A stretch of 13,818 nt of DNA from positions 1-13,818 of the forward strand of contig JBBDIJ010000020.1 in NCBI GenBank assembly GCA_040880485.1. The letters run 5' to 3'. The notes under the pieces are model-generated. The model searched no databases. It was given only the letters and a program-made list of their open reading frames with translations, and was not told the DNA's origin. Both the position numbers and the translations under genes were made by a program. Within the stretch, counting starts at the first letter, position 1, and every line of letters begins with the position of its first letter. The DNA is from JBBDIJ01 sp040880485. GTDB taxonomy: Bacteria; Bacteroidota; Rhodothermia; Balneolales; Balneolaceae. This document shows, piece by piece, positions 7,560 to 13,525 of this stretch.

Positions 7560-8534
7560 TCAGGAGCTGCGGGTCACCAGATTGGGAATGGTTTCGTCCG
7601 GCCTTCCGGAGAGGACAGAAATAATGGCTCCTGTGGCCAGATCGGCCATCGCCTGCCTGGAGCGCCTGGTGGCACTGCCAATGTGAGGAAGGAGCAGAGT
7701 GCCGGGGGCACTGAGAAGTCGCGAATGGATAGACGGTTCCTTTTCATATACATCCAGCCCCGCTCCGGCGATCACCTTATTGTGTAGTGCATCGGCTAAT
7801 GCCTCTTCATCTATCACCTCACCTCTGGCAGTGTTCACTACAATTGCATGTTCCGGTAACAGGTCCAGCTCCTCACGACCGATGAGGTGGTGGGTCCGGG
7901 ATGTTAGTGGGCAGTGGAGTGAGAGAGCGTCAATCTCTGGAAGCATTTTGTGAAGGTCCGGCACAAAGGTGGCTCCCAGCTCTTTTTCGATCCACGGTTC
8001 TACCCGATTCCGATTGTGATAAAAGATCTCCATGCCGCATGCCGCGGCGCGGCGCGCAAATGCCATCCCGATTCGTCCCATGCCTACAATTCCCAATCGT
8101 GCCCCGAAGATCTCCATTCCCACAAAACCGAGGGGATCCCATCCATCAAATTGGTTGTTGCGAATAGAAGCTTCCGCCTCTGTCGTTCTCCTTGAGGCAC
8201 CCAGAAGGAGGGCGAGTGCGATCTCTGCAGTCGACTCTGTGAGCACGCCGGGAGTATTGGCCACGCGTATACCGAGTTTCCCGGCGGTCTCCAGATCGAT
8301 ATTGTTGAATCCTACCGCGTAATTGGCAATCACCTTCAGAGATACAGAGGAGCTTAAAACCTCTGTGGTGACCGGGTTCGAGAGCATTGTGAGCATCCCG
8401 TCAAACGTCGCAGCAGCCTTTGCAAGAGCGCTCTCTTCAAAGTATTCGCCACGTTTTCCCACCTCGACCTCGAAGTTCTGCTCAAGTCTTTCGATCGCAG
8501 AAGGGAGGATCGGTTCTGTAACCAGTACTTTCAC
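7560..8534 (-). CDS. D-2-hydroxyacid dehydrogenase (glyoxylate/hydroxypyruvate reductase type)
   Basis: This NAD(P)H-dependent reductase probably acts on glyoxylate, hydroxypyruvate or a related 2-oxoacid. The 324-residue product has the Rossmann motif GMGRIG at 151-156. The catalytic triad is R237 (NTARGE), E266 (DVYEKEP) and H284 (LLPHIGSAT), with the same spacing as R240/E269/H287 of Hyphomicrobium D-glycerate dehydrogenase. The open frame extends upstream to 8708, but that part lies inside rsfS in another frame. The GTG at 8534 gives the family's usual N-terminus (KVLVTEPILPSAIERL) and overlaps the rsfS stop codon as GTGA, a sign of translational coupling. The exact substrate is uncertain; glyoxylate/hydroxypyruvate is the best family-level guess. 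Confidence 0.92.
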   Translation of the reverse strand: MKVLVTEPILPSAIERLEQNFEVEVGKRGEYFEESALAKAAATFDGMLTMLSNPVTTEVLSSSVSLKVIANYAVGFNNIDLETAGKLGIRVANTPGVLTESTAEIALALLLGASRRTTEAEASIRNNQFDGWDPLGFVGMEIFGARLGIVGMGRIGMAFARRAAACGMEIFYHNRNRVEPWIEKELGATFVPDLHKMLPEIDALSLHCPLTSRTHHLIGREELDLLPEHAIVVNTARGEVIDEEALADALHNKVIAGAGLDVYEKEPSIHSRLLSAPGTLLLPHIGSATRRSRQAMADLATGAIISVLSGRPDETIPNLVTRSS

Positions 8535-8968
8535 TCTTTCGATTTCTCTTGTTGAACCGGTTCGTCCCGAATATCTGTACGGATGGCGTCGTTCCACATC
8601 CGTTCGATGCCGTAATACTCCCTCTTCTCCTGATTGAAAATGTGAACCACCAGGTTCACATAGTCCAGAATGACCCATCGGCGTGCTTCGAGCCCCTCCT
8701 TTTTCCACGCCTTCTCCCCGGTCTTTTCGGCTACATATTCATGGACATGGTCGGCGAGGGCTTTAATCTGGGTGTCGGAGGTTCCGTGGCAAACTACAAA
8801 ATAGTCGGTGAGGGTGGTCAGGCCACGCACATCCAGAACAACGATATCTTTCGCCTTCTTCTCCATAAGTGCGGTAGTTACCGCATCCGCAAGTCTGTTG
8901 CCGTTACCGGTTTTCGTATCGGGCGTTTTGTCCCGGGATCCGGTAGTCTTTTCCGGTTTTTGAGTCAT
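8531..8968 (-). CDS. rsfS: Ribosome silencing factor RsfS (YbeB/Iojap family)
   Basis: RsfS binds L14 on the 50S subunit and blocks joining with 30S, lowering translation in poor conditions. The core (about 24-130) has ALMEKKAKDIVVLDVRGLTT at 33-52, TDYFVVCHGTSDTQ at 54-67 and the typical RRWVILDYVNLVVHIFNQEKREYYGIERMW. At 145 residues it is longer than most (105-120), owing to a polar N-terminal leader of about 22 residues and a charged C-terminal tail. It starts 11 bp after the LytR_C gene, and its stop overlaps the start of the dehydrogenase gene. The pairing with a LytR_C gene is, as I recall, common in Bacteroidota/Chlorobiota. Confidence 0.95.
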   Translation of the reverse strand: MTQKPEKTTGSRDKTPDTKTGNGNRLADAVTTALMEKKAKDIVVLDVRGLTTLTDYFVVCHGTSDTQIKALADHVHEYVAEKTGEKAWKKEGLEARRWVILDYVNLVVHIFNQEKREYYGIERMWNDAIRTDIRDEPVQQEKSKE

Positions 8969-8979
8969 AGATATATGTT

Positions 8980-9429
8980 TCAGTCGATGTTCAGATTTTC
9001 GTAGTCGGCTCCGATCACAAGTGTTGCGTCAAGATAGAACTCAGGGGATTCCTCAATCAGTATCCGATCTTCCGGTATGCCCAGAGCTCTTGCTACACGG
9101 GTTGCGTTTTCCATGTTTCCGTTTCTGGAGATGAGGATCGATTCTGTCATTTCAAACGTATCGAAGTTGCCGGTCTCCACTACATCAAACCCGAATCGGC
9201 GAAGAGTCGTTGTAAAACGACTTGCCAGGCCGGGGATTCCACAGCCATTCAATACTTCGATCTGAATGACTTCACTGATCAGGATTGGATCTGCTTCGAC
9301 ACGATCGCTTTGAATACGGGGATAGATAACCCGGAAAGCGAGAGAGAGAATCAGGATAGCCAGAAGGACACTCAGAAATGCGATGGCTGTATTGAGAGCA
9401 TAACCCTCATCCGGCTTCCTTTCTGTCAT
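8980..9429 (-). CDS. LytR C-terminal domain protein, single-pass membrane anchor
   Basis: The 149-residue product has a short charged N-terminus and one membrane span at about 12-36. The rest, mostly outside the membrane, resembles the LytR_C domain (55-141: IEVLNGCGIPGLASRF, then a conserved GFDVVETGNFD turn and VARALGIP). In other proteins LytR_C follows LytR-CpsA-Psr transferase domains; here it stands alone with only an anchor. Its function is unknown, and a role in the cell envelope is a guess from the domain name. It is 9 bp after the secreted-protein gene and 11 bp before rsfS, so it is cotranscribed with them. Confidence 0.8.
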   Translation of the reverse strand: MTERKPDEGYALNTAIAFLSVLLAILILSLAFRVIYPRIQSDRVEADPILISEVIQIEVLNGCGIPGLASRFTTTLRRFGFDVVETGNFDTFEMTESILISRNGNMENATRVARALGIPEDRILIEESPEFYLDATLVIGADYENLNID

Positions 9430-9438
9430 CGGCCGTTT

Positions 9439-9954
9439 TTAGTACCCGGAGTGATTCCGCCCGCCATAAAAACTTCCCGGAAAGTATCCGTAAGGTGAGT
9501 AAGAGGGGCGTTGAGAAAACTGAATGGAGAAGCTGGCATTCGGAGAGATCTGATAGTTCAGCTCTGCCCGGTCTACAATAACACGAGCGGCCGGGCTGTT
9601 CCCCCCCATACCCATGTTCATGTAGGAGTTGCCGAATGGTGAGTGGAGCAGTGAGAGATCTACATTACCAGTCAGTTTCTCGCTCAGGTCGAATCTCATA
9701 TGATTCGTATAGGCGTTCAAATTCTGAAACTGCCCTCCCATACCGCTGAAGGTCATACTGTAGGAGTGAGACATAGACATGTTCAAAGCATCCATCAGAT
9801 TGGAGAGACCCAGATTCGAATGAGCAGGGTGCTCCGCTTTCAGGACAGCACCTGTAAAATCTGTCGTTCGGGACAAATCTTCACGGAACTGGGCTTCTGC
9901 TGCCAATGTAATTCCGAAGAGGAAGATCAGTATTATGGGTAAGGATCTCTTCAT
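9439..9954 (-). CDS. Secreted protein of unknown function, Met/Ser/Gly-rich
   Basis: I do not recognise this 171-residue protein. It starts with a clear Sec signal peptide (MKR, then a hydrophobic run to residue 18, likely cleavage after AEA at 21). The mature part is rich in Met, Ser, Gly, Asn and Tyr. It has a central Met-rich patch (SGMGGQ near 70, YMNMGMGGNS at 111-120) and alternating polar/hydrophobic stretches (86-103, 124-148) that look like beta strands. The tail is Tyr/Gly-rich and ends in Tyr. There is no lipobox cysteine, so it is periplasmic or an outer-membrane strand protein rather than a lipoprotein. As first gene of the LytR_C-rsfS-dehydrogenase-MATE set, it lies nearest the divergent promoter region. 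Confidence 0.75.
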   Translation of the reverse strand: MKRSLPIILIFLFGITLAAEAQFREDLSRTTDFTGAVLKAEHPAHSNLGLSNLMDALNMSMSHSYSMTFSGMGGQFQNLNAYTNHMRFDLSEKLTGNVDLSLLHSPFGNSYMNMGMGGNSPAARVIVDRAELNYQISPNASFSIQFSQRPSYSPYGYFPGSFYGGRNHSGY

Positions 9955-10102
9955 GTCGTTCGTGTGATCGCTTTGTTGGCTTTTCCCATTAACGGAGAAA
10001 GCTCATATGAAGTATACGAAACGAGACCCTTTTTTATAAACAAAATCGCCGCCGGGAGCAAGAATATTTTTTCATCCCGAAAGGGCAAGAGAGCCGGTGT
10101 GG

Positions 10103-10134
10103 GTTGTACTGGCGGATTGAATACGCTATATTTA
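10103..10134 (+). promoter_or_regulatory. queA: Candidate promoter of the queA-ispD-ispF-dedA operon
   Basis: TATATTTA at 10127-10134 fits TAnnTTTG at five of six fixed positions, with GTTG 20 bp upstream. Read as a sigma70 promoter it gives TTGTAC, a 17-bp spacer and TATATT. Transcription would start near 10140, a few bases before the ATG at 10150 and about 50 before the preferred ATG at 10192. The rest of the divergent gap (9955-10100) shows no other site I can support. Confidence 0.4.
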
Positions 10135-10191
10135 CAGGCTGTCAGATAAATGATTGACACTGATTCGAACTCGACCAAACCTACTATTCGC

Positions 10192-11238
10192 ATGAAACTT
10201 ACGGACTTCAAATTTGAGATCGAAAAACTGAATGTACCAGAGTACCCGGCAGAACCGCGCGACAGTTCCAGGTTGATGGTACTGGATCGGGAGTCGAAAT
10301 CGATCAAACATGAAAAATTTTCAGATATACACAAGTACCTGAAAAAGGGTGATGTGGTTGTATATAACAACACCAAGGTGTTCCCCGCACGCCTGAAGGG
10401 GAAAAAGGAGAAGACCGATGCAGACATCGAAGTATTTCTGCTTCGAGAACTGCAGCCGGAAAACATGTTGTGGGATGTTCTGGTTGAACCGGCCCGGAAA
10501 ATCCGAATTGGAAACAAACTCTACTTCAGTGATGAATTGATGGCAGAGGTAGTAGACAATACCACTTCACGGGGTCGCACAATACGTTTTCTGTTTGAGG
10601 GAAGTAATCAGGAGCTCTACCGGATTCTGGACGAGATCGGTGAGATGCCTATGCCGCCATATATTGAGAGAGAGCCGAAAGAGGAAGATAAAGAGCGGTA
10701 CCAGACTGTTTTTGCCAAAGAGAGAGGGGCGGTTGCCGCACCAACAGCTGGAATGCACTTCAGTGAGGCACTGGTTAAAAAACTGAAAAAGAAGGGTGTC
10801 GATTTTGTACCGGTTACGTTGCACATTGGATGGGGTACGTTTCGGCCGGTTGAGGTAGAAGATTTGACCAAACACCGGATGGATTCGGAAAACTACTTCA
10901 TATCCGACGAGACCTCTGACAGGGTCAACGAGGCGTTGCGTAGTAAAACCAACAAGGTGGTGGCCTGTGGCTCTACAGCCGTGCGTGTAATTGAGACCAG
11001 TGTGATGGCCAGCGGTATGTCCAAAGCCGGTACGGGGTGGACAGACAAATTCATCTATCCTCCATACGACTTTAAAATCACTGAAACACTGATTACCAAC
11101 TTCCACAGGCCGGAGTCGACTCTTCTGATGCTTGCGGCGGCTTTTGCCGACTACGATTTCCTTATGGAAGCGTATGAAGAGGCGAAAAAAGAGAAGTACC
11201 GGTTCTTCTCTTTCGGCGATGCCATGATCATAATTTAG
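10192..11238 (+). CDS. queA: S-adenosylmethionine:tRNA ribosyltransferase-isomerase
   Basis: QueA moves the ribosyl group of SAM to preQ1 at tRNA position 34, forming epoxyqueuosine in tRNAs with GUN anticodons. Motifs in the 348-residue product are NNTKVFPARL at 59-68, AAPTAGMHF at 182-190, LHIGWGTFRPV at 210-220, TNFHRPESTLLML at 302-314 and FFSFGDAM at 338-345. An ATG at 10150 would add 14 polar residues. I prefer 10192 because MKLTDFKFE is the usual QueA N-terminus, but the longer form is possible, since the candidate promoter starts transcripts before both. It heads a plus-strand operon. A tRNA with a GUA anticodon, a QueA-type substrate, is encoded about 2.2 kb downstream. Confidence 0.95.
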   Translation: MKLTDFKFEIEKLNVPEYPAEPRDSSRLMVLDRESKSIKHEKFSDIHKYLKKGDVVVYNNTKVFPARLKGKKEKTDADIEVFLLRELQPENMLWDVLVEPARKIRIGNKLYFSDELMAEVVDNTTSRGRTIRFLFEGSNQELYRILDEIGEMPMPPYIEREPKEEDKERYQTVFAKERGAVAAPTAGMHFSEALVKKLKKKGVDFVPVTLHIGWGTFRPVEVEDLTKHRMDSENYFISDETSDRVNEALRSKTNKVVACGSTAVRVIETSVMASGMSKAGTGWTDKFIYPPYDFKITETLITNFHRPESTLLMLAAAFADYDFLMEAYEEAKKEKYRFFSFGDAMIII

Positions 11239-11297
11239 TTTTCAACCAGAGATTCCGGCCTCTGCGGTATCCGGTAGACGGCTTTGGGGCCTGGACA

Positions 11298-12050
11298 ATG
11301 GATGAATGTATGAAAACCGGTGTACCCTGTACCTTTGCCTTGATCATACCTGCCGCCGGTTCCGGTACCAGGATGGGGGCAGAGCGCCCCAAACCCTTCC
11401 TTGAAATCGCCGGAAAAACCATTCTGGAGCATACCGTCAGTCGGTTTCTCCCTTTTTCGGGGTTGAAGCGGGTTGTTATTGCGACTTCCGGGCCGTGGGT
11501 CGGTTTTACTTCGGACCTGTTCAAAGGATCGGAAGTGGAGGACATTCTGACAGTTGTAGAAGGGGGACAGGAGCGCCGTGACTCTGTTGGATTGGCGCTA
11601 GAGAAGACCGATGCAGGGCACGATCTGATTGCAGTTCATGATGCGGTGAGGCCACTGGTCACTGAGACAGAGATTTCCGACTCACTTGAAATGGCCAGAA
11701 AACACGGGGCAGCGCTTCCGGGCATTGAGTGCAGAGACACGCTCAAGCTGGTAGGGAAGAATGGGATAGTAGAAAAGACACCGGACCGTTCCAGGTTCAG
11801 GCTGGCACTTACTCCCCAGGTGTTTCGAAGAGAGTTACTTGTTCGTGCATTTGAGCAGAGCAGAAGACAGAGCGTAAGCGATGATGCATCCATGGTTGAG
11901 AATCTGGGTGAACCGGTGATGATCGTAAAAGGGTCTGAAACCAATATCAAGATCACATGGCCTTCAGATCTGATTCTGGCAGAAAAGCTGATGAATGAGC
12001 ACGGCTTGCTACCTGGTAGAAAGGAAATTGGGAAACAAATAGAGGAGTGA
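11298..12050 (+). CDS. ispD: 2-C-methyl-D-erythritol 4-phosphate cytidylyltransferase
   Basis: IspD joins MEP to CTP to make CDP-ME in the non-mevalonate isoprenoid pathway. The 250-residue product has the nucleotide-binding PAAGSGTRMGAERPKPF at 18-34 (R25 and K32 match the catalytic Arg/Lys), VHDAVRPL at 113-120, DRSRFRLALTPQ at 163-174 and NIKIT at 216-220 with the conserved K218. It is slightly longer than E. coli IspD (236) at both ends. The ATG at 11310 (M5) is an alternative start, and no Shine-Dalgarno helps to choose. It follows queA by 59 bp. Its end supplies the ribosome binding site of ispF, 1 bp away. Confidence 0.95.
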   Translation: MDECMKTGVPCTFALIIPAAGSGTRMGAERPKPFLEIAGKTILEHTVSRFLPFSGLKRVVIATSGPWVGFTSDLFKGSEVEDILTVVEGGQERRDSVGLALEKTDAGHDLIAVHDAVRPLVTETEISDSLEMARKHGAALPGIECRDTLKLVGKNGIVEKTPDRSRFRLALTPQVFRRELLVRAFEQSRRQSVSDDASMVENLGEPVMIVKGSETNIKITWPSDLILAEKLMNEHGLLPGRKEIGKQIEE

Positions 12051-12051
12051 C

Positions 12052-12540
12052 ATGGATATAAGGGTTGGGTTTGGATATGATCTTCACCCGCTTGTGGAAG
12101 GCCGTCCTCTGCTATTGGGTGGTGTGGAAATACCATATCACATGGGCCTTAAAGGCCACTCGGATGCAGATGTGCTTCTGCACGCAATCACAGATGCACT
12201 TTTTGGCTCCCTCTCCCTTGGAGATTTGGGTTCTCACTTTCCCGACACAGATGAACGGTGGAAGGGAGCCGACAGCCGTAACCTTCTCTCTGGGTGTTAC
12301 TCAATCATATTGAGCCATGGATTCAGGCTCGTAAATCTGGATGCTACGGTCGTTGCCGAAAAACCGAAACTGACTCCCTGGAGGGATCGAATCTGTGAAT
12401 CTATAGCGGGCCTTCTTGATGTAGAAGTGAACCGGGTTTCCGTTAAAGCTACCACCAATGAGTTGATGGGGCCTGTTGGCCGTGAGGAGGCGATCGTAGC
12501 CTATGCAACTGTGCTTGTTCGCAGTCCTGGAGGTGGGTAG
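12052..12540 (+). CDS. ispF: 2-C-methyl-D-erythritol 2,4-cyclodiphosphate synthase
   Basis: IspF cyclises CDP-ME-2-phosphate to MEcPP with loss of CMP, two steps after IspD. The 162-residue product shows the metal ligands D10 and H12 (GYDLHPL) and H44 (in GHSDADVLLHAITDAL), matching E. coli D8/H10/H42. The C-terminal KATTNELMGPVGREEAI matches the family TT.E...G..GRGEGI region. The start has GAGGAG 7 nt upstream, inside the end of ispD, a strong Shine-Dalgarno by the standards of this window. IspE, the intervening enzyme, is not in the window. Confidence 0.96.
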   Translation: MDIRVGFGYDLHPLVEGRPLLLGGVEIPYHMGLKGHSDADVLLHAITDALFGSLSLGDLGSHFPDTDERWKGADSRNLLSGCYSIILSHGFRLVNLDATVVAEKPKLTPWRDRICESIAGLLDVEVNRVSVKATTNELMGPVGREEAIVAYATVLVRSPGGG

Positions 12541-12543
12541 CTG

Positions 12544-13176
12544 ATGGATGTCTGGCTTGGTGAGCTGGTAGCGTGGATCGAGACCCTGCCTCCTTTCACC
12601 ATCTATGTTGTTTTTTTTCTGGTCGCCTATACAGAAAATATCGTTCCTCCGGTTCCCGGAGATCTTATGGTCGCATTTGGAGGGTATCTTGCAGTAGAGC
12701 AGGCGATCCGGTTCTCTACTCTTCTTTGGCTCACCACACTGGCTTCGGTGATCGGATTCATGTCGATGTATGCTATTGGAAGCTGGTGGGGATTCAGGAT
12801 CGAAGGGAGTGGCGAAAAGTCCTTGCTGACCAATTGGTTCAGAGTGAAATACTTTGATCGCGGTAAAAGATGGATGAAGAGATGGGGTCAGTGGGTAATT
12901 GTGGCCAACCGTTTTCTGGCCGGAACCCGGTCGGTCATCGCAATCACAGCGGGTATATACCGAACCAAGATCAGTTATACGATTCTGAGCTCCACGATAA
13001 GCTCACTCATTTGGAACACAATCCTTCTCGGATTTGGATGGTTCGTTCATGAGAACTGGGAGATAATCGGTTCCTATCTGAGAATCTATGGCTGGATTGT
13101 TTTGGGACTGATTCTGCTAATAATTCTGGTTCGGATCGGGTGTTATCTTATACCTCGTTATTTTAAAAATGAATGA
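12544..13176 (+). CDS. DedA family membrane protein
   Basis: DedA (SNARE-associated/VTT) proteins are inner-membrane carriers; some recycle undecaprenyl phosphate, others act on phosphatidylethanolamine or membrane potential. The 210-residue product has several hydrophobic segments and the motif ENIVPPVPGD at 31-40. Its RFLAGTR at 123-129 keeps the two arginines 6 apart that are essential in E. coli YqjA. E31, D40, R123 and R129 fit the set of key charged residues. The usual proline between the arginines is an alanine here. It starts 3 bp after ispF, so it is the last gene of the operon. Coupling with isoprenoid genes would suit an undecaprenyl phosphate role, but that is inference. Confidence 0.9.
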   Translation: MDVWLGELVAWIETLPPFTIYVVFFLVAYTENIVPPVPGDLMVAFGGYLAVEQAIRFSTLLWLTTLASVIGFMSMYAIGSWWGFRIEGSGEKSLLTNWFRVKYFDRGKRWMKRWGQWVIVANRFLAGTRSVIAITAGIYRTKISYTILSSTISSLIWNTILLGFGWFVHENWEIIGSYLRIYGWIVLGLILLIILVRIGCYLIPRYFKNE

Positions 13177-13265
13177 CATAAGTATTGACTGGAAGTCTAT
13201 TTGTTTTTAAGTTACGGGTCTTTCGCTTGAAGGTGAGGTGTGTCCGGCATCGGCGAAGCGAGGGA

Positions 13266-13311
13266 GTCGATCGGGAGTCGTTATTAGCGATACCCGAGCC
13301 GACGAATTTTT
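13266..13311 (+). terminator. Terminator-like hairpin after dedA
   Basis: GTCG-TCGGG-TCG (13266-13280) pairs with CGA-CCCGA-CGAC (13288-13303), giving 12 pairs with three small internal loops and a 7-nt loop TTATTAG. Five T follow at 13307-13311. It lies 90 bp after the dedA stop and before the tRNA genes. A weaker GACT-GGA-AGTC hairpin followed by a T-rich run is found at 13187-13208. The interrupted stem keeps confidence moderate; the rest of 13177-13353 holds no gene. Confidence 0.45.
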
Positions 13312-13328
13312 GACATACTGTTATGATT

Positions 13329-13349
13329 GCCGAGCCTTTGGGGTTCGGC
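13329..13349 (+). other. Hairpin just upstream of tRNA-Thr
   Basis: GCCGAGCC (13329-13336) pairs with GGTTCGGC (13342-13349), 8 bp with one G-T pair and a 5-nt loop, ending 4 bp before the mature tRNA-Thr. It could be part of the leader removed by RNase P. TTGACA at 13310-13315 and an extended -10-like TGTTATGAT at 13319-13327 are nearby but badly spaced relative to each other, so I do not assign a promoter. Confidence 0.35.
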
Positions 13350-13353
13350 ACAG

Positions 13354-13425
13354 GCCAGTGTAGCTCAGGGGTAGAGCAGCGGTTTTGTAAACCGCCGGTC
13401 GTCGGTTCAAATCCGGCCACTGGCT
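13354..13425 (+). tRNA. tRNA-Thr (anticodon UGU)
   Basis: A full cloverleaf of 72 nt: acceptor GCCAGTG/CACTGGC, D-arm GCTC-AGGGGTA-GAGC, anticodon arm GCGGT-TTTGTAA-ACCGC with anticodon TGT at 13386-13388, and T-arm GTCGG-TTCAAAT-CCGGC. The discriminator base is T and no CCA is encoded. The tRNA-Tyr gene begins 17 bp downstream and both are probably cut from one precursor. Confidence 0.97.
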
Positions 13426-13442
13426 CTGTGCAACCACTGAAA

Positions 13443-13525
13443 GGGGGGATACCAAAGTGGCCAACTGGGGCAGACTGTAAATCTGTTGGCGTAAGCCTTC
13501 GCAGGTTCGAATCCTGCTCCCCCCA
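13443..13525 (+). tRNA. tRNA-Tyr (anticodon GUA)
   Basis: An 83-nt class II tRNA with acceptor GGGGGGA/TCCCCCC, anticodon arm GCAGA-CTGTAAA-TCTGT with anticodon GTA at 13477-13479, a long variable arm (about 13486-13500) and T-arm GCAGG-TTCGAAT-CCTGC. The discriminator is A and no CCA is encoded. Its last 22 nt (13504-13525) are also the first part of the 130-bp tandem repeat that follows. The GUA anticodon makes it a queuosine target. Confidence 0.97.

Noticed and set aside
8535..8708. Upstream extension of the dehydrogenase to 8708
   Set aside because: These 58 codons lie within rsfS in another frame and do not resemble the family N-terminus.
9964..10149. 61-codon plus-strand frame before queA, and a 188-codon minus frame at 9951-10517
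   Set aside because: The first has a weak start and no recognisable features and fills a divergent promoter region. The second is antisense to queA.
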